From CBDHCC01 sp965261015 (lineage in GTDB: Bacteria > Pseudomonadota > Alphaproteobacteria > Sphingomonadales > Sphingomonadaceae): a stretch of 64,000 nucleotides of DNA. Shown here piece after piece: positions 26,533 to 35,499 of the stretch; the stretch's first letter is position 1; each line of letters starts with the position of its first letter. Made by a program: the position numbers and the translations under genes. The stretch lies in NCBI GenBank assembly GCA_965261015.1, contig CBDHCC010000001.1, positions 868,001-932,000 on the forward strand, read 5' to 3'. The notes beneath the pieces are model-generated. The model was not told the origin of the DNA and did no database searches. It saw only the letters and a program-made list of their open reading frames with translations.

Positions 26533-26907
26533 ATGCCCATCGACCACGCCCAGCCCTACGACCCCGCAAACCCCTTCGCCCGCATCCTGCGCGGCGAGCT
26601 GCCGTGCGAGCGGGTTTGGGAGGACGAGCACGCGCTGGCCTTTCGCGACCTTCATCCGCAGGCGGCGACCCACATCCTGGTCGTGCCGAAAGGGGCCTAT
26701 GTCAGCTGGGACGACTTCTCCGCCCGCGCCTCGGCCGACGAGATCGCGGGGTTCGTGCGCGCGGTCGGCGCGGTGGCGCGGCAGGAGGGGCTGGCGGACG
26801 GCTATCGCCTGCTTGCCAATGTCGGCCGGCATGGCGGGCAGGAGGTCGGGCACCTGCACGTCCACCTGTTCGGCGGCGAGCCGCTGGGGGCCATGCTGCC
26901 GCGCTGA
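26533..26907 (+). CDS. HIT-family nucleotide hydrolase (HinT-like)
   Basis: A 124-residue histidine-triad protein, likely hydrolysing purine nucleoside phosphoramidates. The triad motif is GHLHVHLFGG near the C-terminus; the N-terminal NPFARILRGELPCERVWEDE and THILVVPKGAYVS are typical of HinT. It directly follows hisE in many sphingomonads, so it marks the ancestral end of this gene run. Confidence 0.95.
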   Translation: MPIDHAQPYDPANPFARILRGELPCERVWEDEHALAFRDLHPQAATHILVVPKGAYVSWDDFSARASADEIAGFVRAVGAVARQEGLADGYRLLANVGRHGGQEVGHLHVHLFGGEPLGAMLPR

Positions 26908-26994
26908 CGCCGCGGAGTTGCGCGTCGCGCCGGTGTGTGTAGGTTGCTCGGCGAAACAGGCTCCGCCGAGAGAGCTTTCAAGGGGTATGACCGC

Positions 26995-28557
26995 ATGATC
27001 TTTGGCCGCGTAAAGTCGCTGGACGCCATCCTGGCGACCGCCGAGAAGAAGGGGTTGCACCGCACGCTGGGCGCGCTTCAGCTGACCCTGTTCGGCGTGG
27101 GCTGCGTGATCGGGACGGGCATCTTCGTGCTGACGTCGGTGGGCGCGCAAAAGGCGGGGCCGGGCCTGATCGTCTCGTTCATCATCGCGGGCGCGGTCTG
27201 CATCGTGGCGGCACTCTGCTATGCGGAGATCGCGTCCATGATCCCGGTGGCGGGATCGGCCTACACCTACTCCTACGCCGTCATGGGCGAGTTCCTGGCC
27301 TGGACGGTCGGGTGGGCCCTGGTGCTGGAATACGCCGTCGCCGCCAGCGCGGTGTCGGTCGGCTGGTCCAACTACTTCCAGGGGGCCTTGGAAAACACCT
27401 TCGGCATAGACTGGCCGACCTGGCTGGGGGCCGGGCCGCTGGCGCTGGGGGGAGAGGTCGGTGGATTCATCAACCTGCCCGCCGTCATCATCGCGCTCTT
27501 GGTCACCTGGTTGCTGATGATCGGCACGAGCGAGAGCGCCAAGGTCAACGCGGTGCTGGTCGCCATCAAGGTGACGGCGCTGACCGCCTTCATCGTGCTG
27601 ACCATCCCGGCGAGCGACGCGGCCAACTTCTCGCCCTTCCTGCCGGCCGGCGTGTTCGGCGGGTTCGGTTCGGGCATCGGCGTGGTCGGCGCGGCGGCCA
27701 CCATGTTCTTCGCCTATGTGGGGTTCGACGCGGTTTCGACCGCGGCCGAGGAGACGAAGAATCCGCAGAGGAACGTGCCGATCGGCCTGATCGGTTCGCT
27801 GGCGATCTGCACCGTCTTCTACATGCTGGTCGCCGGTGGCGCGATCGGCGCGCTGGGCGGACAGCCGATCGTGGAGAACGGCACGGTGCTGCAGGCCGGG
27901 TCGGAGGAGCTGGCCCGCCAATGCGCGCTGCCGCAATATTCGGAGGCGCTGGTCTGTTCGAAGGAAGCGCTGGCCCATGTGCTGCGCGTCATCGGCTTTG
28001 GGGCTGTGGGCAACATGGTGGGCTATGCCGCGTTCATCGCGCTGCCGTCCGTCATCCTGATCCTGCTGTTCGGCCAGACCCGGATCTTCTTCGTCATGTC
28101 CCGCGACGGCCTGCTGCCGGACATGCTGTCGCGCATCCACCCGAAGTGGAAGACGCCCTACGTCGTCACCGCCATTACGGGCGCGGTCGTGGCCTTTGCC
28201 GCCGCTTTCCTGCCGGTCGGGCAGCTGGCGGACATCGCCAATGCCGGCACGCTCTATGCCTTCATGATGGTGGCGATCGCGGTGTGGCTGCTGCGCAAGC
28301 GCGATCCGGATCGGGTGCGGCCGTTCCGCACGCCGGCGGTGGGGCTGGTCGTCCTGCTGACGATCGCGGGGTGCCTGTTCCTGTTCTTCAACCTGCCGAT
28401 CGACGCGATGCTGGTGTTGCCGATCTGGGGTGCCGTGGGGGTCGTGATCTACCTCGCTTATGGCCGTCGTCAGAGCTATCTCGGCCGCGGGATCGACGTG
28501 GATATGGCCAGCCTGGACGAGCCCGGCGTGGAGCCGGAGGTGCCCGGCACGGCCTGA
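26995..28557 (+). CDS. APC-superfamily amino-acid permease
   Basis: A 520-residue, about 12-segment transporter of the cationic-amino-acid/YfnA type. Helix 1 carries the substrate motif GVGCVIGTGIFVLTSVGAQK; others are GSAYTYSYAVMGEFLAWTVG and YVGFDAVSTAAEETKNPQRN, and the C-terminal conserved region AITGAVVAFAAAFLPVGQLA is intact. The ATG at 26995 follows an AAGGGG site. The specific amino acid is not predictable. Transcribed towards the adenosine kinase gene. Confidence 0.92.
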   Translation: MIFGRVKSLDAILATAEKKGLHRTLGALQLTLFGVGCVIGTGIFVLTSVGAQKAGPGLIVSFIIAGAVCIVAALCYAEIASMIPVAGSAYTYSYAVMGEFLAWTVGWALVLEYAVAASAVSVGWSNYFQGALENTFGIDWPTWLGAGPLALGGEVGGFINLPAVIIALLVTWLLMIGTSESAKVNAVLVAIKVTALTAFIVLTIPASDAANFSPFLPAGVFGGFGSGIGVVGAAATMFFAYVGFDAVSTAAEETKNPQRNVPIGLIGSLAICTVFYMLVAGGAIGALGGQPIVENGTVLQAGSEELARQCALPQYSEALVCSKEALAHVLRVIGFGAVGNMVGYAAFIALPSVILILLFGQTRIFFVMSRDGLLPDMLSRIHPKWKTPYVVTAITGAVVAFAAAFLPVGQLADIANAGTLYAFMMVAIAVWLLRKRDPDRVRPFRTPAVGLVVLLTIAGCLFLFFNLPIDAMLVLPIWGAVGVVIYLAYGRRQSYLGRGIDVDMASLDEPGVEPEVPGTA

Positions 28558-28659
28558 GCGGGCGGGCGCGGCGGGGCTCGCACCCGACCGTGCTCTGTCG
28601 AATCATCGTCGAGACGACGGAGGCCCGCGCCGGCCGGTGGAGCCGGACCCAACCGACTT

Positions 28660-28715
28660 AGCGTGGGTGACCTCCGTCGCGTGGGTCGCCGCTTTCGCGG
28701 GGATTGTGGGAGGCG
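28660..28715. repeat. Degenerate REP-like palindrome between permease and adenosine kinase genes
   Basis: In the 213-bp gap between the two convergent genes, the stretch gtgacctccgtcgcgtgggt followed by cgccgctttcgcggggatt resembles a decayed copy of the common sphingomonad intergenic repeat with a ccgctttcgcgg stem. I see no gene and no T-run terminator in the rest of the gap. Confidence 0.4.
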
Positions 28716-28770
28716 GGCACGGCGACGGACTCGGGGGACGACGCCTCGGCGGGCTGGCGCGCGCGAAGCC

Positions 28771-29778
28771 TCAGCCCAGTCGCTGGGCCACCAGCGCCTT
28801 CAGGTCCGCCTTGGGCCGCGCGCCCACATGAGCGATGATCTCGGCCGCGCACACCGCGCCCATGGTCAGGCAGTCGGCCACGGGCCGGCCGCGCGCCTGA
28901 CCCGCCAGGAAGCCGGCGGCGAACAGGTCGCCCGCGCCCGTCGTGTCCACGACCGCGTCCACTGGCTCTGCCGCCACCGCGTGCCGCTCACCGCCCGCCA
29001 TCGCCAGCGCGCCGGCGGCCCCGCGCGTCACCACGAGCAGCGGCACCTGCGGCGCGGTCTGGGCGATCGCGGCCTCCAGATCGTCGGTCTGCTTCAGCGC
29101 CATCAGCTCGTCCGCGTTGGCGAACAGGATGTCGAGCTCGCCGTCCGCCAGCAGCCGGTTGAAGTCGCCACGGTGCCGGTCGACGCAGAAGGTGTCGGAC
29201 AGGGTGAAGGCGACCCGCCGGCCGGCCTCGCGCGCCACATTGATCGCTTTGGCCATCGCCGCGCGCGGTTCTTCCGGATCCCACAGATAGCCTTCGAGAT
29301 AGAGCACGTCGGCGGCGCGGATCATGTCCAGGTCCAGCGCGTCGGCCGGCAGGAACTGAGACGCGCCCAGAAAGGTGTTCATCGTGCGCTCGCCATCGGG
29401 CGTCACCACGATCAGGCAGCGCGCGGTCGTGGGCTCGCCTTCGCGCGGCGGCGTGTCGAAGCGCACGCCGGCGGCGTTCAGGTCGTGGTGGAACACACGG
29501 CCCAGCAGGTCGTCGGCGACCTGCCCCATGAAGCCCGCCCGCGCGCCCAGCACCGCCATCGCGGCCAGCGTGTTGGCCGCGGACCCGCCCGACATCTCCG
29601 TGCCCGGACCCATGCGGCCGTAGAGCGCTTCGGCTTCCTCGGTCGAGAACAGCAGCTGCATCGACCCCTTCTTCAGGCCGTTCTCGGCGATGAAGGCGTC
29701 GTCCGCGGGCGAGAGGACGTCGACGATGGCGTTGCCGATGGCGCAGATGTCGAGCGTGGCGTCGGAGGGGCTGGGCAT
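28771..29778 (-). CDS. Adenosine kinase, PfkB (ribokinase) family
   Basis: Phosphorylates adenosine, or possibly a related nucleoside, to the monophosphate in purine salvage. The 335-residue PfkB protein has LDICAIGNAIVDVLS at the N-terminus, GGSAANTLAAMAVLGARAGF (sugar-binding GG) and the catalytic anion-hole motif VVDTTGAGDLFAAGFLAGQA with the base Asp. Alphaproteobacterial adenosine kinases have this architecture; ribokinase specificity is not excluded. The ATG at 29778 precedes the conserved start; the frame continues upstream without similarity. Confidence 0.9.
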   Translation of the reverse strand: MPSPSDATLDICAIGNAIVDVLSPADDAFIAENGLKKGSMQLLFSTEEAEALYGRMGPGTEMSGGSAANTLAAMAVLGARAGFMGQVADDLLGRVFHHDLNAAGVRFDTPPREGEPTTARCLIVVTPDGERTMNTFLGASQFLPADALDLDMIRAADVLYLEGYLWDPEEPRAAMAKAINVAREAGRRVAFTLSDTFCVDRHRGDFNRLLADGELDILFANADELMALKQTDDLEAAIAQTAPQVPLLVVTRGAAGALAMAGGERHAVAAEPVDAVVDTTGAGDLFAAGFLAGQARGRPVADCLTMGAVCAAEIIAHVGARPKADLKALVAQRLG

Positions 29779-29916
29779 TGGGGGTGTCCTTGGGTGGGCG
29801 AGGGTCGCCGGCGCGGTTAGGCGGGGGAGGGGGCGACTGGCAAGGGCGGGCGCGGCGTCGCGCGGGCCGGCACGGGGCCGCTTGCCAAGCGCGGGGGCGC
29901 GCCGCACAGGTCGGCG

Positions 29917-30276
29917 ATGCGCCTGCCCCTGCCGTTCCTGACCCTCTGCCTGGCCGCGTGCGTGGCCCCGCAAGCGCCGACGCCGACCGCGTCCCGCCGT
30001 CCCCTGTCCGCCTCGGCCGCCCCGTCGGGCACTCAGCGCGGCCCGCTGATCGGCCAGACGGCCACACAGCTCGCCCGGCTGCTCGGCACCCCGCGCCAGG
30101 AAGCGCGCGAGCTGGACGCCCGGCGGCTGCAATGGGGCGACGAACGTTGCGTGCTCGACGCCTATCTGTACCCCAGGGGCCGGGGCGAGCGGGTCGCGAC
30201 CTATCTGGACGCGCGCGATCCATCGGGCGAGCCGGTCGACGCCGACGCCTGCGCCACCCTCCTGCGCGCGCGCTGA
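29917..30276 (+). CDS. Small lipoprotein, hypothetical
   Basis: A 119-residue protein with a lipoprotein signal (RLPLPFLTLCLAACVAPQAP, cysteine after LAA). The remainder contains IGQTATQLARLLGTPRQEAR and LQWGDERCVLDAYLYP, a pattern common in small alphaproteobacterial outer-membrane lipoproteins of unknown role. Its last 76 bp overlap the 3' end of queG on the opposite strand. Confidence 0.72.
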   Translation: MRLPLPFLTLCLAACVAPQAPTPTASRRPLSASAAPSGTQRGPLIGQTATQLARLLGTPRQEARELDARRLQWGDERCVLDAYLYPRGRGERVATYLDARDPSGEPVDADACATLLRAR

Positions 30277-31295
30277 TCCAGCGCGAAGGCGGCGGCTTCG
30301 GCGACTACGGGATCGGCGTCGAGCAAGAGTGCGCGCAACGGTGCCTCCAGAGCGGGATCGTCGCTGTTGCCCGCCGCCACGGCGGCGTTGCGCGCCATGC
30401 GCCCGCGCCCGATGCGCTTGATCGGCGACCCGGCGAAGACGGCCGCGAAGCCCTCCTCGTCCAGCGCCATCAGGTCGGCCAGGCGCGGAGCGGCCAGTTC
30501 GGCCCGGGGCAGAAAGGCATGGTGCGCCCGCGCGGCCTCGGCGAAGCGATTCCAGGGGCAGACCGCCAGGCAGTCGTCGCAGCCATAGACCCGGTTGGCC
30601 ACGCCCAGTCGCAGCGCGTGCGGGATCGGGCCGACATGTTCGATGGTGAGGTACGAGACGCAGCGCCGCGCATCCAGCTGGCCGGGGGCCGGGAAGGCGT
30701 CGGTCGGGCATGCGTCCAGGCAGGCGCGGCACGACCCGCACGACCCGATGGCCGGCGCGCTCGGCTCCAGCGTGGCGGTGGTGTAGATCACGCCCAGAAA
30801 GAGCCAGGACCCGTGGGCGCGGGACAACAGGTTGGTGTGCTTGCCCTGCCAGCCCAGCCCGGCGGCCTCCGCCAGCGGTTTCTCCATGACGGGCGCGGTG
30901 TCGACGAACACCTTCACCTGCTCACCGGACGCCTCGACCATCCACCGCGCCACCCGTTTGGCGGCGTTCTTGACGACCTTGTGATAGTCGCCGCCCTGGG
31001 CATAGACCGACACCCGGCCGCGCGTCGGGTGGTTGGCGAGCGCCAGCGGGTCGCGCCCCGGCGCATAGCTCATGCCCAGCGCCACGATCGATCGCACGTC
31101 CGGCCACAAAGCCGCCGGACGCGCGCGTTCGTCGGCGCGGCTCTCCATCCAGATCATCGTGCCGTGCCGCCCGTCGGCCAGCCATTCGCGCAGCCGCCGG
31201 GCGCTCTCGGGCGCGGCGTCGGCCGGCGCCACCCCGCAGGCGACGAACCCCTCCTGCTCGGCCCGCTGGACCAGGGTGGCGGTTGTGAGTGGCAT
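30201..31295 (-). CDS. queG: Epoxyqueuosine reductase
   Basis: Cobalamin- and 4Fe-4S-dependent enzyme that reduces epoxyqueuosine to queuosine, the last step of the tRNA wobble modification. The 364 residues include GWQGKHTNLLSRAHGSWLFL and both ferredoxin-like clusters, CGSCRACLDACPTDAF and YGCDDCLAVCPWN. The C-terminal HEAT-like tail is present. I choose the ATG at 31295 (PLTTATLVQRA), which fits the family N-terminus; an upstream in-frame start would add 12 proline-rich residues. Divergent from the ABC ATPase gene. Confidence 0.95.
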   Translation of the reverse strand: MPLTTATLVQRAEQEGFVACGVAPADAAPESARRLREWLADGRHGTMIWMESRADERARPAALWPDVRSIVALGMSYAPGRDPLALANHPTRGRVSVYAQGGDYHKVVKNAAKRVARWMVEASGEQVKVFVDTAPVMEKPLAEAAGLGWQGKHTNLLSRAHGSWLFLGVIYTTATLEPSAPAIGSCGSCRACLDACPTDAFPAPGQLDARRCVSYLTIEHVGPIPHALRLGVANRVYGCDDCLAVCPWNRFAEAARAHHAFLPRAELAAPRLADLMALDEEGFAAVFAGSPIKRIGRGRMARNAAVAAGNSDDPALEAPLRALLLDADPVVAEAAAFALDQRARRRVAQASASTGSPDGSRASR

Positions 31296-31372
31296 GGGCG
31301 ATGCTATGGGTGGGACCGGTTGTGGCGGCAAGCGGGGGTGATCGTGTCCAAGGGTTCTGGGAGAGACCGCGC

Positions 31373-32302
31373 GTGACCTTCGCGCTGGAGGCGCGCGATC
31401 TGGTCAAGAGCTTCGGGGCGTTCCGGGCCGTCGACGGCGTGTCGCTGAGCGTGCCCGAAGGATCGATCACGGGCGTGCTGGGGCCGAACGGCGCGGGCAA
31501 GACCACGACGCTGCGGATGCTGCTGGGCATCATCGACCCGGACAGCGGCCACCGCACGCTGTTGGGCAGTCCACGCCCGCTGACCCAGGCGCGCCGCGTC
31601 GGATATCTGCCGGAGGAGCGCGGCCTCTACCCCGCGATGAAGGCGTTCGACGCCATCGCCTTCATGGGCGCGCTGCGCGGGCTGGACCTGGGCGAGGGTC
31701 GCCGGCGTGCCCGCACCATGCTGGACGAACAGGGGCTGGGAGAGCTGGCGGAGCGGCAGATCCGCACCTTGAGCAAGGGACAGGCGCAGACGGTGCAGCT
31801 GCTGGGCACGCTGGTGCATCGGCCGCAGCTGATCGTGCTGGACGAACCCTTCAGCGGCCTGGACGCGCTAAACCAAGGCAAGCTGGAACGGCTGATCCAC
31901 GCCCAGGCGGACGCGGGTGTCACCGTCCTGTTCTCCACCCACGTCATCGCGCACGCCGAACGGCTGTGCGACCGGGTGGCGATCTTCGCGCGCGGTGGAC
32001 TGCGCTTCGACGGGCTGGTCAGCGAGGCGCGCGACCGCCTGCCGCCGCAGGTGCGGCTGGAAACGCGCGGGCCGCCGGGTCCCCTGTTGCCGGCGCTTCC
32101 CGCCGGAGCCACGGCGCAGGGCCGTTTCGTGCAGTTCGCGCTGCCACCCGGCGGGGTCGAGCCGCTGCTGCGCCAGCTGGTCGACAGCGATGTGGGCGTC
32201 GAGACCCTCTCGATCGAGCGGCCCGGCCTGCACGACGCCTTCGTGGCGATCGCGGGCGAGGCGGCGGCGCGGGAAATGGGGGAGGGGGCCACCCTTGGCT
32301 GA
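31373..32302 (+). CDS. ABC transporter ATP-binding protein (NatA-like)
   Basis: A 309-residue ATPase of a two-gene ABC-2 exporter. Motifs are VLGPNGAGKTTTLRMLLGII (Walker A), a variant signature TLSKGQAQTVQLL, LIVLDEPFSGLD (Walker B) and FSTHVIAHAERL (H-loop). The C-terminal 80 residues resemble the extra domain of NatA. The GTG at 31373 begins the conserved strand FALEARDLVKSF. The partner permease begins 40 bp downstream. NatAB exports sodium in Bacillus; the substrate here is uncertain. Confidence 0.92.
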   Translation: MTFALEARDLVKSFGAFRAVDGVSLSVPEGSITGVLGPNGAGKTTTLRMLLGIIDPDSGHRTLLGSPRPLTQARRVGYLPEERGLYPAMKAFDAIAFMGALRGLDLGEGRRRARTMLDEQGLGELAERQIRTLSKGQAQTVQLLGTLVHRPQLIVLDEPFSGLDALNQGKLERLIHAQADAGVTVLFSTHVIAHAERLCDRVAIFARGGLRFDGLVSEARDRLPPQVRLETRGPPGPLLPALPAGATAQGRFVQFALPPGGVEPLLRQLVDSDVGVETLSIERPGLHDAFVAIAGEAAAREMGEGATLG

Positions 32303-32341
32303 CGCCCGCCGCCCACCGATGGCCCACAGGAGAGCACGGCG

Positions 32342-33556
32342 ATGATGTCCACCGTTCAGGCCGCCTGGGTGATCGCCCGGCGCGACTATGCCGCGATCGT
32401 CTTTTCCAAGTCGTTCCTGCTGTTCCTGCTGGGTCCGCTGTTCCCGCTGGCGATCGGGCTGGGCAGCGGGGCGCTGGGCGGGTCCATGGCCGAAAGCGCC
32501 ATGGCCGATCGCATGGCGGTCGCCATGACCGCGCCGGAGCGCCAGGCCTTGGCCCGCGCGGCCGACGGGGCGCTGGCGTCCGTCAATATCCCCGACATGG
32601 TCGCCGCACCGCCGGACGCGCGGCCCGCCGACCTGCTGACCGACCCGAACCAGAAGATCCTGCTGGTGCTGTCCGGCAGCCTGCGGCACCCGGTCCTGAC
32701 CGGCACGGCGGAGGACATCGCAGACCGGGGCGAGCGGCTGGCGCTCCTTGTGGGTGCCGCGCGCGCCGGCGGGGCGCTGGCGCCCGCGCCGCTCGACGTG
32801 CGCGCGGTGACCGACAGCCGGGGGGCCGAACAGCGCGCGCGCGTGCTGACGGGCCAGGCGGGGCAGGTGCTGCTGTTCCTGGTCATCACGCTATTGGCGG
32901 GCATGGTGCTGTCGAACCTGGCCGAGGAAAAGTCGAACAAGATCATCGAGGTGCTGGCCGCCGCCGTGCCGGTGGACGCGATCTTCGTGGGCAAGCTGTT
33001 CGCCATGCTGGCGATGGCGCTCACCGGCCTGGCGGTGTGGGGCGTGGTGATCGTGATCGGCCTGCAGATCTGGGGCGGCGCGCTGCCGCCGCTGCCGGCG
33101 CCCGCCGTCGGCTGGGTGGCGTTCGTGGCGCTGGCGATGGTGTATTTCGCCACCGCCTACCTGCTGTTGGGCGCGATCTACGTCGGCATCGGCGCGCAGG
33201 CGTCGACGGTGCGCGAGATCCAGACCCTGTCCATGCCGGTCACCATGGGCCAGCTGGTCGTGTTCTTCCTGGCCGCCTACACCGTGGACAAGGTGGGTGA
33301 GCCGCTGTGGTGGGCGGCCGTGCTGTTCCCCTTCTCCTCGCCCATGGCGATGCTGGCGGTGGCAGCCCAGGACGACCGGGCCTGGCCCCACCTGCTGGCG
33401 ATCGCGGGGCAGCTGGTGGTCGTGGTCGGCGTGCTGAAGCTGGGGGCCGCGCTGTTCCGCCGCCATGTGCTGAAGTCCGGCCCGGGCGGGCGGCGGTGGT
33501 TCGGGGCCGCGCGCAGGCCGACGACGCCCAACGCTATTGACACGGCTGTCAGTTAG
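32342..33556 (+). CDS. ABC-2 type permease (NatB-like)
   Basis: A 404-residue permease with one N-terminal membrane helix (FSKSFLLFLLGPLFPLAIGL), an extracytoplasmic domain of about 130 residues, and a cluster of about five helices from LLFLVITLLAGMVLSNLAEE onward. The conserved EEKSNKIIEVLAAAVPVDAI of NatB/YhaP-type permeases is clear. Forms an exporter with the ATPase gene immediately upstream. The start may be the second ATG, 3 bp later. Confidence 0.92.
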   Translation: MMSTVQAAWVIARRDYAAIVFSKSFLLFLLGPLFPLAIGLGSGALGGSMAESAMADRMAVAMTAPERQALARAADGALASVNIPDMVAAPPDARPADLLTDPNQKILLVLSGSLRHPVLTGTAEDIADRGERLALLVGAARAGGALAPAPLDVRAVTDSRGAEQRARVLTGQAGQVLLFLVITLLAGMVLSNLAEEKSNKIIEVLAAAVPVDAIFVGKLFAMLAMALTGLAVWGVVIVIGLQIWGGALPPLPAPAVGWVAFVALAMVYFATAYLLLGAIYVGIGAQASTVREIQTLSMPVTMGQLVVFFLAAYTVDKVGEPLWWAAVLFPFSSPMAMLAVAAQDDRAWPHLLAIAGQLVVVVGVLKLGAALFRRHVLKSGPGGRRWFGAARRPTTPNAIDTAVS

Positions 33557-33589
33557 CGGTCTTCTCCGCGGGGAGAGAGGGAGAACACC

Positions 33590-34825
33590 ATGGCCACGCT
33601 TGCCGCCCACCAGGTCCTGCACGGCTTCGACATGACCGATCCGGGCCATTATGCCGAGGATCGCTGGCATCGCCCCTTCGCCGACCTGCGCGCGCGCGGC
33701 GGCGTGAACTGGGTCGCGGAGTCGCCCTTCGGCCCGCATTGGAACGTGGTGACGACGAAGGCGATCCAATATGTGGAATCGCTGCCCGACGTCTTTTCCT
33801 CCTCCTTCGAATATGGCGGCATCACGGTCGCTGACCGCGACGAGAACGCGCCCGAGCCCATGCTGCCGATGTTCATCGCCATGGACCGGCCCAAGCACAC
33901 CGAACAGCGGCGCACGGTGGCACCCGCCTTCACCCCGGCCGAGATGAAGCGGATGTCGACGGAAATCCGGCGGCGCACGGGCGAGGTGCTGGACGACCTG
34001 CCCGAAGGCGAGGTGTTCGACTGGGTCGACCGCGTCTCGATCGAGCTGACCACCGGCATGCTCGCCATGCTGTTCGACTTTCCCTGGGACGAACGGCGCA
34101 AGCTGACCACCTGGTCGGACTGGGCCGGGGACATCGAGCTGGCGCGCAACGTGGACACCCGCATGGAGCGGCTGTCCCACCTCTACCAGATGGCGACCGA
34201 ATTCCGCGCTCTATGGGAATCGAAGATCGCCGGTCCGCCCACGCCCGACCTCATTTCCATGATGATCCATTCCGACGGCATGAGCGACATGTCGGACGAG
34301 GAGTTCATGGGCAATCTGGTGCTGCTGATCGTGGGCGGCAACGACACGACGCGCAATTCGATGAGCGCGGTCGCCTATGGCCTGGGCAAGTTCCCCGATC
34401 AGCGCGCCAAGCTGGAGGCGGACCCCGGCCTGATCCCGAACGCGGTCAGCGAGATCATCCGCTGGCAGACCCCGCTCAGCCATATGCGCCGCACCTGCGT
34501 CGAGGATCACGAGGTCGAGGGCCAGCGGATCGCCAAGGGCGACAAGGTCATCCTGTGGTACATTTCCGCCAATCGCGAGCCTGAGATGTTCCCCGATCCC
34601 GACACGATCGTCGTCGACCGGCCGAACGCGCGCCGCCACCTGGCCTTCGGCTACGGCATCCATCGCTGCGTCGGCGCGCGCCTGGCCGAGCTGCAGCTGC
34701 AGACCCTGCTGGAGGAGATGGCGGCCCGGCGGCTGCGCGTGGTGCCCCAGGCCGAACCGGAGCGGGTGCCCGCCTGCTTCGTCCACGGCTATCGCCATCT
34801 GGACGCCCGTATCGAGCGCTATTGA
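33590..34825 (+). CDS. Cytochrome P450, CYP153-like
   Basis: A 411-residue soluble bacterial P450. Landmarks are the I-helix oxygen-binding motif LIVGGNDTTRNSM, the ExxR of the K-helix (AVSEIIRWQTPLSH), and the heme-cysteine motif LAFGYGIHRCVGARLAE. The GGNDTTRNS text and overall similarity recall CYP153 alkane/fatty-acid hydroxylases, but the subfamily is inferred. No ferredoxin or ferredoxin reductase gene is adjacent, so electron partners must lie elsewhere. It lies 33 bp after the ABC permease and overlaps the next gene by one base. Confidence 0.93.
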   Translation: MATLAAHQVLHGFDMTDPGHYAEDRWHRPFADLRARGGVNWVAESPFGPHWNVVTTKAIQYVESLPDVFSSSFEYGGITVADRDENAPEPMLPMFIAMDRPKHTEQRRTVAPAFTPAEMKRMSTEIRRRTGEVLDDLPEGEVFDWVDRVSIELTTGMLAMLFDFPWDERRKLTTWSDWAGDIELARNVDTRMERLSHLYQMATEFRALWESKIAGPPTPDLISMMIHSDGMSDMSDEEFMGNLVLLIVGGNDTTRNSMSAVAYGLGKFPDQRAKLEADPGLIPNAVSEIIRWQTPLSHMRRTCVEDHEVEGQRIAKGDKVILWYISANREPEMFPDPDTIVVDRPNARRHLAFGYGIHRCVGARLAELQLQTLLEEMAARRLRVVPQAEPERVPACFVHGYRHLDARIERY

Positions 34826-35499
34826 TGGCGGCGCCGGCGGCGCGACCGGCGACCCGCGGCGACCGGGCGGTGGTGGCCGGCGCTCTCGCCCGCGCGTTCG
34901 CCGACGATCCGTTGATGGCGTGGCTGCACGGGGGCGAGGCGCGGCGGCGGCACCGGCTGCCCCGCTTCTTCGCCCGGCTGTACGACGAGTGCGGGGCGGG
35001 CACGATGCGCTGGACGACGGAGGGGGGCGAGGCGGCGACGTTGTGGCACGGACCGGACGAGGCGCGCCGCACGCCCTGGCAGCGGCTGGGCGAACTGGGA
35101 CCTTGGCTGCGGATCATGGGCGCGCGCCTGCCCCGCGCGATGGCGCTGGGCGAGCGGATCGAGCGGACGCGACTGGCTGGGCCGCACTGGTATCTCGTCA
35201 TCGCCGGCTGCGACCCTTACGCCAAGGGCAGCGGCAAGGGCGGGGCGGTGATCCGCGCCGGACTGGCGCGCGCGGACGCCGACGGACTGCCCTGCTGCCT
35301 GGAGACCGCGAAGGAGGCGAACCTGTCCCTCTATCGCCGCTTCGGCTTCGAAGTGACGGCGGAGTGGCGGGTGGCGGACGGTCCGCCGGTGTGGTCGATG
35401 GCTAGGCCGGGGGCTTCGGGGGTTCGTTCCCGCCGGCGCGCGATCCCCGCTCATTCCGCGTTCAGCCCCAACCGCCTATCTTCGGATCATGACACTTGA
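34825..35499 (+). CDS. GNAT-family N-acetyltransferase
   Basis: A 224-residue acetyltransferase-like protein. The acetyl-CoA loop is WYLVIAGCDPYAKGSGKGGA, followed by the helix VIRAGLARADADGLPCCLET and AKEANLSLYRRFGFEVTAEW, classic GNAT strands. The substrate is unknown. The ATG overlaps the P450 stop (TGATG), suggesting coupling. The last 25 residues are arginine-rich, unlike the family, and overlap the start of msrB by 11 bp. Confidence 0.88.
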   Translation: MAAPAARPATRGDRAVVAGALARAFADDPLMAWLHGGEARRRHRLPRFFARLYDECGAGTMRWTTEGGEAATLWHGPDEARRTPWQRLGELGPWLRIMGARLPRAMALGERIERTRLAGPHWYLVIAGCDPYAKGSGKGGAVIRAGLARADADGLPCCLETAKEANLSLYRRFGFEVTAEWRVADGPPVWSMARPGASGVRSRRRAIPAHSAFSPNRLSSDHDT

